Position numbers and translations under genes: made by a program
Source: a virus
DNA: 64,000 bases
Virus record (IMG/VR): IMGVR_UViG_3300021364_001752
Span: 16,456 to 80,455 of that record
Reading direction: 5' to 3' (one strand)
Notes under the pieces: generated by a model
Seen by the model: the letters and a program-made list of their open reading frames with translations, nothing else
Database searches by the model: none
Told to the model about the DNA's origin: nothing
Part shown: positions 46,388 through 53,800 of the stretch, piece after piece
Position numbering within the stretch: position 1 is the first letter of the stretch
How the letters are laid out: every line of letters begins with the position of its first letter

Positions 46388-47096
46388 TGTTCTTTACCAC
46401 GTTTTGTGAAAACACATTGTAAAATCCTGTAAGTGTCACTCTCATATTTTGTCCTGCGTCTGGATCTACTCTAGTGATACCATGCACAGTGCCGCCATTT
46501 ATAAGCACAAGTCTATTTGGTTTAGGACTTACAAATGTTCCTAACCCATGTTGTATTAAATTTTTATTCTTTTCTTTTTGTTCAAATAATTCTAAACTGA
46601 CTAAATCTTTATAAGAATCATATTGCACAGTCCCAGGTAGCAATGGCATTTTTTGTTTAAAATTGACACTGCCTTTTGGTAATACCAATAGTGTGCTATC
46701 CCAGTTGATTTCCCATTCCTTATGAAGATAGTAGGTATATGTTGTAGCACCTAAATCCATATGCCACGGGTTCTTAGAACCTACAGGATAGGCATGGCAC
46801 CGCATGGCTATGTCTGTGTATTTTTTTACATATGGCTGTGCTGCTTCACACTTGCTGCTAAATTCGTGTATCGCTTGAAACCAAAGATCAAAATTATCAT
46901 TGTATGGTGCCTGTTTAAGAAAACGTTTGATACCTTTGTAATTAGGACCATCTGTGATGTGCCAATATCTATCATCTGTTTCGGTTTGTGTCCATGCATC
47001 TACCTGAGCTTGGTTGAGTATTTTATCCCATGTGGTTTCGTCAAGAAAGTCATCAACAACCAACAGCTCTGGTGTTTGCATTACAATATTATACAT
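46371..47096 (-). CDS. 2OG-Fe(II) oxygenase-like protein 3
   Basis: The product is 241 aa (a second start at MQTPELL is possible). Iron ligands are His and Asp in SKNPWHMDLGATTYTYY and His in LINGGTVHGITRV. The 2OG-binding Arg is probably in MRVTLTGFYNV. Trp-rich N-terminal residues fit prolyl-hydroxylase-type enzymes. It overlaps the genes on both sides (amidinotransferase by 8, aminotransferase-like by 17 bases), so all three are made together. Confidence 0.82.
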   Translation of the reverse strand: MYNIVMQTPELLVVDDFLDETTWDKILNQAQVDAWTQTETDDRYWHITDGPNYKGIKRFLKQAPYNDNFDLWFQAIHEFSSKCEAAQPYVKKYTDIAMRCHAYPVGSKNPWHMDLGATTYTYYLHKEWEINWDSTLLVLPKGSVNFKQKMPLLPGTVQYDSYKDLVSLELFEQKEKNKNLIQHGLGTFVSPKPNRLVLINGGTVHGITRVDPDAGQNMRVTLTGFYNVFSQNVVKNNGSSS

Positions 47097-48087
47097 AACT
47101 CTCGCAAGTTCCTTCTCTTGTCAAATCAAGTGTTACACAGTGCAAGCCTCCGTCCCAGAAAAATTTATGTCTAAAATCAAAAGGCACCATTTCTACACCA
47201 TAGCGTTTTAATTGTGCAGCAATGTCTTTGTCGTATCCATTGGTGACAACAAGTTCTGGTGAAACACTGACTATATTTACATCAAATATTGTTTCGTCTA
47301 CATGCCCTATCCAACTGTCTAACCAACGTGCTACATTTTTTGCTTTGATAGGTTGTATTTTACTTTGCCAAAATTGCTCTGGCACAGGTTGCTTGGGCAC
47401 CTGTATGTAATCCCATGACTTTAATTCTTCTGGAATCATGTCAGGTGTCCAACACATCAACAAGCCCGGTTTGATTAGTGCTAACTTTCCATCTGCATGT
47501 CCGCTTTCGTGCAAACCAATCCATTTAGCATCTATGGTGTCTTGCACCCATTTTAAACCGGCCTGTGTGCCTCTGCCAAATTGCCTAGTAAGCGGATAGG
47601 TGTTGTCGTTGTATGGCGCTGTGTAAAGCAGTGTGTCGCCGCATTTGAGTATGTTAGCAGCATGATATAAAGGGATATCTTCTTGTGTCTTATATGGCAT
47701 ATAAATTCTGCCTAATGCTGGTGTTGGCATTTCGCTATATTGTCTGTCTAACCCAAGCATTATATCGTTATAATGTTCACGCTCATAAAATCTATTTGGA
47801 TCGCCCCCAATGGTAGCAACAACTTGATCTCCATAAACTATGTGCATGTCCCTTGGACACACAGCAGGATAACGAAAATCTCCTTTGTATTCGCAAGTAG
47901 GTCTATGCACCTTGACACCGTAACTGGCAAATAGTTCTGCTAGGTCATGAAAATCTTCCTCTGACTCTTCGAGTATACGTTGTAAACCGTTACGGAATTC
48001 TACATCTTCAATGTGTGATATATCATGTGGATCATATACACGACCAACTATGATTTCTTTTAGGGGATCCCATTCTGTCCAAATCAT
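47089..48087 (-). CDS. Amidinotransferase (glycine/arginine amidinotransferase family)
   Basis: The product is 332 aa from the ATG at 48087; a TTG at 48111 is less likely. The five-bladed pentein pattern is clear: WTEWDPLKEIIVGRVYDPHD, then FRYPAVCPRDMHIVYGDQVV (conserved R-D), IGLHESGHADGKLALIKPGL (the active-site His) and GGLHCVTLDLTREG with the catalytic Cys about 15 residues from the end. Enzymes of this family move the amidino group of arginine to an amine such as glycine. The two genes after it could modify the same small molecule or side chain. Confidence 0.9.
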   Translation of the reverse strand: MIWTEWDPLKEIIVGRVYDPHDISHIEDVEFRNGLQRILEESEEDFHDLAELFASYGVKVHRPTCEYKGDFRYPAVCPRDMHIVYGDQVVATIGGDPNRFYEREHYNDIMLGLDRQYSEMPTPALGRIYMPYKTQEDIPLYHAANILKCGDTLLYTAPYNDNTYPLTRQFGRGTQAGLKWVQDTIDAKWIGLHESGHADGKLALIKPGLLMCWTPDMIPEELKSWDYIQVPKQPVPEQFWQSKIQPIKAKNVARWLDSWIGHVDETIFDVNIVSVSPELVVTNGYDKDIAAQLKRYGVEMVPFDFRHKFFWDGGLHCVTLDLTREGTCESYV

Positions 48088-48092
48088 AAAAA

Positions 48093-48099
48093 TATTTAC
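48093..48099 (-). promoter_or_regulatory. Late promoter motif GTAAATA, 5 bases before a start codon (minus strand)
   Basis: GTAAATA on the minus strand is followed by TTTTT and the ATG at 48087. There is no ribosome-binding site. Confidence 0.4.
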
Positions 48100-48119
48100 A
48101 AAAAAATTCAATTTGATGG

Positions 48120-48148
48120 TTGACTTCTGATAAGTAATACACTATATT
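48120..48148 (+). promoter_or_regulatory. Sigma70-like promoter of the tRNA cluster
   Basis: TTGACT (48120-48125), a 17-bp spacer and TATATT (48143-48148). The first tRNA starts about 45 bp after the expected start site. Confidence 0.7.
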
Positions 48149-48201
48149 AAACAAATAAGCGCAACGCTTATTCGTTCTTTGACATTGTGGTTAGGTAATT
48201 A

Positions 48202-48291
48202 GGAAACGTGGCTGAGTGGTCGAAAGCGGCACCCTGCTAAGGTGTTGAACGTGTAAGCGTTCCGAGGGTTCGAATCCCTCCGTTTCCGCCA
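48202..48291 (+). tRNA. tRNA-Ser (anticodon GCT)
   Basis: A full tRNA with encoded CCA. The acceptor is GGAAACG with CGTTTCC, discriminator G. The anticodon is GCT at 48236-48238 in the loop CTGCTAA. A long variable arm (GAACGTGTAAGCGTTC) as expected for serine, and T loop TTCGAAT. Confidence 0.95.
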
Positions 48292-48297
48292 GAGTTT

Positions 48298-48383
48298 GTG
48301 GGTGCGATACAGTTGGAGAGGTATGCTGGTCTCCAAAACCAGTGCATTAAGCTGAGTAGGTTCGAATCCTACCACCTACGCCA
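48298..48383 (+). tRNA. tRNA with anticodon CCA (Trp), unusually long variable loop
   Basis: The acceptor is GTGGGTG with CACCTAC, discriminator G, encoded CCA. The D stem is ATAC with GTAT. The anticodon stem is CTGGT with ACCAG and loop CTCCAAA, giving CCA. The variable region is 13 nt (TGCATTAAGCTGA), where tRNA-Trp normally has 5. The T loop is TTCGAAT. Confidence 0.85.
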
Positions 48384-48385
48384 AA

Positions 48386-48460
48386 ACCCGGTAGAGCAAT
48401 GCCCTTGGCCCGTGGCATTCTACTGTGAGAATCAAATCCTACTCCGGTAGGGGTTGCAAA
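48386..48460 (+). other. Degenerate tRNA-like sequence
   Basis: The stretch has a D-arm-like GGTAGAGC, a stem AATGCC with GGCATT around CTTGGCCCGT, and CAAATCC with CTACTCCGG near the end. CCGGTAG and CTACTCCGG could pair imperfectly as an acceptor. There is no normal T arm and no CCA. The rest of the gap to 48500 shows nothing I can name. Confidence 0.3.
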
Positions 48461-48500
48461 CATCATTCCAACGGTGTGCAGCTAACGGGCCGCCAACCAT

Positions 48501-48574
48501 GCGGGTATAGTATAATGGTATTATCGCAGCCTTCCAAGCTGAGGATACGAGTTCGATTCTCGTTACCCGCTCCA
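48501..48574 (+). tRNA. tRNA-Gly (anticodon TCC)
   Basis: The acceptor is GCGGGTA with TACCCGC, discriminator T, encoded CCA. The anticodon loop CTTCCAA gives TCC. The T loop is TTCGATT. 74 nt. Confidence 0.95.
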
Positions 48575-48597
48575 TATATTTTTATAAGTAAACTTAT

Positions 48598-48625
48598 GCT
48601 CCTATAGCTCAGTTGGTAGAGCAGA
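48598..48625 (+). pseudogene. Broken tRNA 5' half next to a homing endonuclease
   Basis: GCTCCTATAGCTCAGTTGGT followed by AGAGCAG is a normal tRNA acceptor 5' strand and D arm. The sequence then runs into the leader of the HNH gene, and no anticodon or T arm follows. The 3' half is not found before the next tRNA. Confidence 0.75.
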
Positions 48626-48659
48626 AATGATAAATAAAGTGGTATACAAGGAAATTAGT

Positions 48660-49055
48660 ATGGATACTTTTATTTGTCAAAACTGCGGAAAGGAAAATTT
48701 AAAGTCTCACCAGACTACTAATAAGTATTGTAATAATTCGTGTCAACAGGAAGCACAATACAAAAAACGTATAGTAGAATGGAAAAAGACTGGTAAATTT
48801 TCTAAAGGACCAGTTAAGCGTTATTTGTCAGAACAGAAAGAAGGTTGCTGGACTTGCGGTATTAACAAATGGAACAATAAACCTTTAGTGTTAGAGTTAG
48901 AACATATCGACGGTGATTCTAATAATAACACAGAAGACAATTTATCTTTGCTTTGTCCTAACTGTCATTCGCAGACAGATACATACAAAGGGAAGAATAG
49001 AGGCAAAGGAAGATATGCTCGTAGAGAGCGGTATGCTGAAGGAAAAAGTTTTTAA
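48660..49055 (+). CDS. HNH homing endonuclease
   Basis: The start at 48660 has an AAGGAA ribosome-binding site; an earlier ATG at 48627 adds 11 residues. The product is 131 aa. A zinc-finger-like N-terminus (FICQNCGKENLK, then CNNSCQ) is followed by a CWTCG pair, LVLELEHIDGDSNNNTEDNL (the HNH His-Asp-Asn core), and LLCPNCHSQTDTYKGKN (second zinc pair and final His). It is flanked by a broken tRNA on the left and an intact tRNA on the right, which fits insertion of a homing gene into the tRNA cluster. A GATAAATA late motif lies at 48629-48636. Confidence 0.9.
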   Translation: MDTFICQNCGKENLKSHQTTNKYCNNSCQQEAQYKKRIVEWKKTGKFSKGPVKRYLSEQKEGCWTCGINKWNNKPLVLELEHIDGDSNNNTEDNLSLLCPNCHSQTDTYKGKNRGKGRYARRERYAEGKSF

Positions 49056-49130
49056 GCTGCTGTGGCCGAATGGTAAGGCAACTGATTTGTAATCAGTAGA
49101 TTGGGAGTTCGATTCTCTCCAGCAGCACCA
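49056..49130 (+). tRNA. tRNA-Thr (anticodon TGT)
   Basis: The acceptor is GCTGCTG with CAGCAGC, discriminator A, encoded CCA. The anticodon loop TTGTAAT gives TGT. The T loop is TTCGATT. It starts directly at the HNH stop codon. Confidence 0.95.
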
Positions 49131-49134
49131 TATT

Positions 49135-49219
49135 GCGAGTATGGTGAAATTGGTAGACACGCTAGATTTAGGTTCTAGTGCTTTACGGCGTGGGGGTTCA
49201 AGTCCCTCTACTCGCACCA
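49135..49219 (+). tRNA. tRNA-Leu (anticodon TAG)
   Basis: The acceptor is GCGAGTA with TACTCGC, discriminator A, encoded CCA. The anticodon loop TTTAGGT gives TAG. A long variable arm (TGCTTTACGGCGT) as expected for leucine. Confidence 0.95.
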
Positions 49220-49234
49220 TTTTTTGGAGTTTAT

Positions 49235-49429
49235 ATGTGGAGTTTAGTATTAATAGTTTTTTTAGCTGGCACACCACATGCGTCTTTCCAAGGCAACTAT
49301 GTTACCATGTATGATTGTTTTGAAGACAGAGAACAGCTCGCATTTGATGTGGGCGGTGTAGATGGATACTATCCCAGCGGTATGCAAGCTGTGTGCATTT
49401 ATAGAGAAGATGTTGATATAAAGATGTAA
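49235..49429 (+). CDS. Small secreted protein
   Basis: The product is 64 aa from the ATG at 49235, with a TTGGAG ribosome-binding site. The hydrophobic start MWSLVLIVFLAGTPHA is a short signal peptide. The mature part has two cysteines (YDCFED and QAVCIY) that could form a disulphide. It lies inside the tRNA cluster. Its function is unknown. Confidence 0.65.
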   Translation: MWSLVLIVFLAGTPHASFQGNYVTMYDCFEDREQLAFDVGGVDGYYPSGMQAVCIYREDVDIKM

Positions 49430-49432
49430 ATA
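49426..49432 (+). promoter_or_regulatory. Late promoter motif GTAAATA, 4 bases before a start codon
   Basis: GTAAATA overlaps the upstream stop and is followed by CAGC and the ATG at 49437. There is no ribosome-binding site. Confidence 0.4.
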
Positions 49433-49436
49433 CAGC

Positions 49437-49592
49437 ATGTTCAAAGCAGTAAAAGAAACTATTTGGCATCTCACTTGCACCAAGTGCAAGAACTGGTTTA
49501 CCTATGCAACAATGGAAAAAATGTGTATCGACCGATATACGTTTCACTGCCCGCATTGTGGACACAAAGGCGGATGTGAAATAGACAGGTAG
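49437..49592 (+). CDS. Zinc-ribbon protein
   Basis: The product is 51 aa with two CxxC pairs, CTKCKNWFTYATMEKMCIDR and then FHCPHCGHKGGC, i.e. a treble-clef or zinc-ribbon knuckle. It probably binds nucleic acid or protein. Its stop codon shares one base with the next tRNA. Confidence 0.65.
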   Translation: MFKAVKETIWHLTCTKCKNWFTYATMEKMCIDRYTFHCPHCGHKGGCEIDR

Positions 49593-49681
49593 GTAAGGTG
49601 GCCGAGAGGCTTAAGGCGTCGGTCTTGAAAACCGAAGTAGAGGAGACTCTACCGTGGGTTCGAATCCCACCCTTACCGCCA
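49592..49681 (+). tRNA. tRNA-Ser (anticodon TGA)
   Basis: The acceptor is GGTAAGG with CCTTACC, discriminator G, encoded CCA. The anticodon loop CTTGAAA gives TGA. It has a long variable arm and T loop TTCGAAT. The second serine tRNA of the cluster. Confidence 0.95.
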
Positions 49682-49697
49682 CTATGCTTATCAAAGC

Positions 49698-49705
49698 GAT
49701 AAATA
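49698..49705 (+). promoter_or_regulatory. Late promoter motif GATAAATA before the packaged-protein cluster
   Basis: GATAAATA lies 20 bp before the ATG at 49726. A CAGGAGA ribosome-binding site is between them. Confidence 0.55.
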
Positions 49706-49725
49706 CATCAAAGCAGGAGAAATAG

Positions 49726-50493
49726 ATGATTCTTAACGAAGGCGGCAATGTATTTGATGGCACTAGTGATTTTGATCATGCAGATATAGACAACATACTC
49801 AAAACAGTAAATGCAAGTTTAGATGGCACAGGCATAGAAGCAATTCCAGTTGGCAGTGCTGCTACACCTACTCCTGGAAAAATCAGTGGTGACTTAGATG
49901 TTATTGTTGACGCTGGTGCTGTAATGAATTACTTTGATGTTAAGGATCCTAAGTCTGCTAGAAAAATGCTAAACGATTTTATTGCCAACAAAGGTTTTGA
50001 AACAGCACAGACTGGCACTAATGTCCACGTAAGAGCACCCAATAATGATAGCAGCGCACAAGTTGATATTATGGTTGTAGCTAATGCACCTACCATTGCT
50101 AAATTCCATACGCATGATATTCCGGTAGATTCGCCATATAAAGGTATACACAAGCAACTTGCAATTAGTAAACTTGCAAAGCAGCAAGGTAAATTGTGGA
50201 GTGCATGGAAAGGCTTGTATACTAGAAACGACAAAGGCAAAGCAGGCGATTTTATTTCCGACGATTTAAATGTTATTGCACAGTCATTGCTAGGCGATGG
50301 TGCAAGGGCAGAAGACCTAGGAAGTTTAGAAAGCATAGTTGCAAAACTGCCGAAAGACCAAGGCGATGCATTAATGGCAGAACTTTCGCAAGATCCTAAC
50401 TGGACAAAAGTAAAAAAAGAAACAGTTTTAACATTAGCCGATAAGAATCATCAACGAATTGTTGAATTAATGCAAAGGATGGCAGACAGATGA
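49726..50493 (+). CDS. Putative packaged nucleotidyltransferase-fold protein
   Basis: The product is 255 aa. It begins MILNE-G, a short form of the (L/I)-x-E prohead protease site. IEAIPVGSAATPTPGKISGD followed by LDVIVDAG gives the G-S and D-x-D pattern of the nucleotidyltransferase (pol beta-like) fold. AQVDIMVV supplies the third Asp. The C-terminal half is helical. It could transfer a nucleotide to RNA, protein or a small molecule. It overlaps the next gene by 4 bases; five such genes run in series. Confidence 0.72.
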   Translation: MILNEGGNVFDGTSDFDHADIDNILKTVNASLDGTGIEAIPVGSAATPTPGKISGDLDVIVDAGAVMNYFDVKDPKSARKMLNDFIANKGFETAQTGTNVHVRAPNNDSSAQVDIMVVANAPTIAKFHTHDIPVDSPYKGIHKQLAISKLAKQQGKLWSAWKGLYTRNDKGKAGDFISDDLNVIAQSLLGDGARAEDLGSLESIVAKLPKDQGDALMAELSQDPNWTKVKKETVLTLADKNHQRIVELMQRMADR

Positions 50494-51149
50494 AGATAAG
50501 AGATTTAATTGAGGACGATCCAGGCAGCAGCGATTCATTAGGACTTGGCGGTCTTTTTACTGGTGTGTTGCGTGGAGCAGAAAGAACTCAACAAGCAGCA
50601 TCTGGTTCTGTTGATACACACGGTAGCACAGGTTCAGTAGGTGGTTCTGATAGTTTAGACGATATAGAGTTTGCTCAAGGACAGTCGCAAGGTAGAGTAA
50701 GAATGCAAAACAGTGGAGCAACTCGTAACAAGCCACTGAATCAAAGATTAATGAATATACTGGTTGCAGCAGCAGAAGAAGCACAAGTTGATGTTGTTGT
50801 ATTCAGCGGTGGACAAGATGCAAGAGGACAAGGCACTAGACGCACTGGCTCAGTCAGACACGACAACGGTAATGCAGCAGATGTTTGGATTTACTCAGGC
50901 GGAAGCAGATTGAGCACAGCTAGAGAAAATCCTATTGTTGCTAACTTTATTAGAGCAGCCGTTGCAGCAGGCGCAAAAGGCATAGGCGCAGGCCCAGGTT
51001 ATATGGACAGCGTTGGAATACACGTTGACATAGTTGGAGACTCAGCAGGCGGATCAGTAACATGGGGTAGAGGTTCAAGATCAGCAACAACTCCTGGCTA
51101 CGTTACAGCAGCATATCAAGCTGGGCAATCTGGAACATCAATGGCATGA
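50490..51149 (+). CDS. Putative packaged M15-type peptidoglycan peptidase
   Basis: The product is 219 aa. It begins MKIRDLIE-D (L-I-E site). Residues 15-75 are Gly/Ser-rich and disordered. The C-terminal domain has SVRHDNGNAADVWIY with His124 and Asp131, and MDSVGIHVDI with His178. These are the zinc ligands of the M15/Hedgehog-type D-Ala-D-Ala or L-Ala-D-Glu peptidases (H-x6-D ... H). Packaged in the head it could be delivered to the periplasm or cytoplasm of the host. The conserved zinc triad makes the fold call fairly firm. Confidence 0.78.
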   Translation: MKIRDLIEDDPGSSDSLGLGGLFTGVLRGAERTQQAASGSVDTHGSTGSVGGSDSLDDIEFAQGQSQGRVRMQNSGATRNKPLNQRLMNILVAAAEEAQVDVVVFSGGQDARGQGTRRTGSVRHDNGNAADVWIYSGGSRLSTARENPIVANFIRAAVAAGAKGIGAGPGYMDSVGIHVDIVGDSAGGSVTWGRGSRSATTPGYVTAAYQAGQSGTSMA

Positions 51150-52276
51150 GATATCAAGAGATCATAGAAGCAAAGCAGCTAGGAAGAGCTTTCAATCATT
51201 TGGAAGATCTTGTGTTCTTTTACGGCAGCCAAGGCACACTTGAAGCCTTAGAACATTTACGTGATTTTGCAAGTGAACAGGGCGGCAACAGTATAAGAAT
51301 GAAATGGGATGGCAACCCACAAATCTATTGGGGCAGAGCAGAAGCAGGAGGTCCATTAGTATTAGCAGGACACAATGCTTGGGCCAGAGGAGCAGCAGCC
51401 ACATCACCAGAACAAGTTCAAGACTTTATTGCGAACCAAAGTGGTAATCCAAAAACGGACGAAGAGCGTGAAGCACGTAATGAATTTGCTGCAAAGTTTG
51501 CAAGTTTATACAGTGAGTTTGATGCTGCAACACCAAAAGATTTTGTAGGCTATGTTTATGCGGACGGGCTGTTTTTAGAACAACCTGCGCAGCAAAACGG
51601 AGTTTACACTTTCTGTCCTAATCCTAGGTCACAAACTTGCTATCATGTAAAAGCTGACAGCGATTTAGGTAAACGTATCCAAGCTGCTAATATTATGGTA
51701 GTAGGACATGCGTTCTTCCCTGAGTTTGGAATGCCTGACAGCGCACAACAACCAATGCAAGACTTTAGCATGTTTGATGGCAACCGAAACGTTATTGTTT
51801 TAGGTCCAGTGTATAACACAAAACCAGTTGAAATTGACACAGGCGCAATAGACATTGTTGAAGCATTTGTAAAAAAACATGCAGGACACATTGATCAGTT
51901 TTTAGAAAGTGTTAAAGGTTTAAGCGACTTAAAAAATATTATATACACCTATGTTAATCAAACAGCAAAGGCAAAGCAACTAGATAATCTAAGCGACAAG
52001 CATTTTTTCCAATGGTTGGCAACAAGTAAGGTAAGCCAAGGTAAGCAAGACAAAATTGCTGAATTAGAGCAAACTTTTAATGGAGCTCTAGCTGCAATAT
52101 TTGAATTGGTAAAAATGATACAGCGCATGAAGGATCAAGTTATTGATCAAATTGAAGGCGAACAAGGCGACATATGGGATACAAATGGAGAAGGTAGGGT
52201 AAGATATGCAGATCCATCTACCAAACAATTTGGCAATGTAAAACTTGTTCCAAGAAAGAGATGGACACCGTCATGA
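51146..52276 (+). CDS. Putative packaged ligase-fold protein (KWDG motif)
   Basis: The product is 376 aa. It begins MRYQEIIE-A (I-I-E site). SFNHLEDLVFF-type sequence and a helix follow. RMKWDGNPQIYWGR then resembles motif I (K-x-D-G) of ATP-dependent DNA and RNA ligases. DFVGYVYADGLFL may be motif III-like, and CYHVKADSDLGK may be motif V-like. The C-terminal 130 residues are helical. I recall uncharacterised T4-like phage proteins with this NHLEDL...KWDG layout. Ligase activity is a guess from motif I; the rest of the motif set is weak. Confidence 0.7.
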   Translation: MRYQEIIEAKQLGRAFNHLEDLVFFYGSQGTLEALEHLRDFASEQGGNSIRMKWDGNPQIYWGRAEAGGPLVLAGHNAWARGAAATSPEQVQDFIANQSGNPKTDEEREARNEFAAKFASLYSEFDAATPKDFVGYVYADGLFLEQPAQQNGVYTFCPNPRSQTCYHVKADSDLGKRIQAANIMVVGHAFFPEFGMPDSAQQPMQDFSMFDGNRNVIVLGPVYNTKPVEIDTGAIDIVEAFVKKHAGHIDQFLESVKGLSDLKNIIYTYVNQTAKAKQLDNLSDKHFFQWLATSKVSQGKQDKIAELEQTFNGALAAIFELVKMIQRMKDQVIDQIEGEQGDIWDTNGEGRVRYADPSTKQFGNVKLVPRKRWTPS

Positions 52277-53190
52277 GATTTAAAGAAATAATGGAAGATA
52301 TACCTGTGCCAACACCAAGACCAGATGCGCCGCCACCTGTGCCACCATCAAGAGGTGACGCACCGCCACGTGTTCAACAGTCTGGCGATATCACTGTTAG
52401 TGGACCAGATGGCTCAGATTTTGAAACACAAACCACAGATTCAGGATTGCAAGAAGGACCTCCATATCATACAGAGGAAGTAGATATGGTAAAGGCAGTG
52501 CAAACCAAATTGGAACAGTTAGGTTACAGTGTAGGTCTTACAGGAATTGACGGGAAATATGGTTATAGAACGGCTGCCGCAATAGCAGCCTTCAAGCAGG
52601 ATAACAACATTGCAGGCGCCGGCAGTTCAATAAGTAGAGACGAAATTGCTAAATTGAACAATGCAACGCCTGTGGAAAATCCTACACCTGTAAGGACAAC
52701 CGATCCAACTAGACGCCCAGTTACACCTGTTACTGATTTAACACCAGATGAGAATTTGTTTAATGGTCCATCTAGTAATAGAGCAGCAGTTAGATTTAAC
52801 AATCCAGGTGCTATGTATCCTGCAAGCTGGCAAAGTAGATTCGGCGGCACAGACACTAGAGAACGCATAGGCGGCGGACATAGAATTGCAATGTTTCCTG
52901 ACAAAGTTTCTGGAGCAGCAGCTCTTTTCGCCCTGTTGGATGGCAGATTATACAGAGACAAATCAGTTGCAAGTGCATTGAGAACATGGACTGGAGGTAA
53001 TAGCACATCTTCCTATGTAACATGGCTGCAAGGTAGAGGTATAGACACTGACGAAACAGTAGCAAATTTCCTTGCAAATGAAGATGCGGCTGTTGCTTTA
53101 GGATCAGCAATGGCTAGATGGGAAACAGGACACGTCTATCCTATGTCGGAAGACGATTGGCGTCAAGCATACAGTAGATCAGGAGTATAA
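52273..53190 (+). CDS. Putative packaged murein hydrolase with peptidoglycan-binding domain
   Basis: The start at 52273 overlaps the upstream stop (ATGA); an in-frame ATG at 52261 lies inside it. The product is 305 aa. It begins MRFKEIME-D (I-M-E site). A proline-rich linker follows, then a PG_binding_1 domain (KAVQTKLEQLGYSVGLTGID, then GYRTAAAIAAFKQDNNI, about residues 76-115). The C-terminal domain (FNNPGAMYPASWQSRFGGTD, then MFPDKVSGAAALFALLDGRL) resembles phage lysozyme-like or lytic transglycosylase domains. It probably cuts peptidoglycan at DNA entry. Confidence 0.82.
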   Translation: MRFKEIMEDIPVPTPRPDAPPPVPPSRGDAPPRVQQSGDITVSGPDGSDFETQTTDSGLQEGPPYHTEEVDMVKAVQTKLEQLGYSVGLTGIDGKYGYRTAAAIAAFKQDNNIAGAGSSISRDEIAKLNNATPVENPTPVRTTDPTRRPVTPVTDLTPDENLFNGPSSNRAAVRFNNPGAMYPASWQSRFGGTDTRERIGGGHRIAMFPDKVSGAAALFALLDGRLYRDKSVASALRTWTGGNSTSSYVTWLQGRGIDTDETVANFLANEDAAVALGSAMARWETGHVYPMSEDDWRQAYSRSGV

Positions 53191-53191
53191 G

Positions 53192-53785
53192 ATGAAAATT
53201 AGAGAATTACTAGAAGCACCAGGCGAAACTGTAGGACTAATATTTGGACGTTTTAATCCTCCACACAAAGGACACAAAGCAGCATGGGAAATGGCAAGCC
53301 AGGAAAATCATTGGTATGTAGGAACAAACATGGCAACTATAGGTCCTAAAGATCCACTGCCTTTCCAAGTAAAAATCAAAGCCATGGAAACAATATGGCC
53401 ACAGGTAAGGGACCATATTATTGCAAGTCAAAGTTGGTTAACATTAGCCAGTGAGCTATACGCAAAACATCCTAATGCTACACTGGTATTATTCACTGAC
53501 GAAGCATGGGTTCCTAAAACCATTCAGCAATATAACGGACAAGAAGGTCCGCATGGTGTTTATAATTTTAAAAATATTGAGACAAAACCCACACCAAGAT
53601 TGAGCAGTGCAACAGCATTACGTCAAGCTGTTTTGGACAACAATCCAGAAGAGTTTAGCGATGCAGCTGGTGTTCCTGCTGATACTGTAATTGACGTTCC
53701 TGGAGAAAATATTACCTTCTTTGATATGGTAGCTAAGTATATAGAACCACATCGAGAGAAACTTCTTGCAAAATCTAAAAAATAA
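53192..53785 (+). CDS. Putative packaged NMN adenylyltransferase-like nucleotidyltransferase
   Basis: The product is 197 aa. It begins MKIRELLE-A (L-L-E site). GLIFGRFNPPHKGHKAAWEM has the H-x-G-H motif (His25 to His28) of the cytidylyltransferase/NMNAT superfamily. LSSATALRQAVLDNNPE has the matching ISST-like S-S-x-T-x-x-R block. In phages this fold is known in NAD-salvage enzymes. If injected it could alter host NAD or CDP metabolism at once. It has an AGGAG ribosome-binding site. Confidence 0.82.
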   Translation: MKIRELLEAPGETVGLIFGRFNPPHKGHKAAWEMASQENHWYVGTNMATIGPKDPLPFQVKIKAMETIWPQVRDHIIASQSWLTLASELYAKHPNATLVLFTDEAWVPKTIQQYNGQEGPHGVYNFKNIETKPTPRLSSATALRQAVLDNNPEEFSDAAGVPADTVIDVPGENITFFDMVAKYIEPHREKLLAKSKK

Positions 53786-53800
53786 TAGTATAATCAATTA

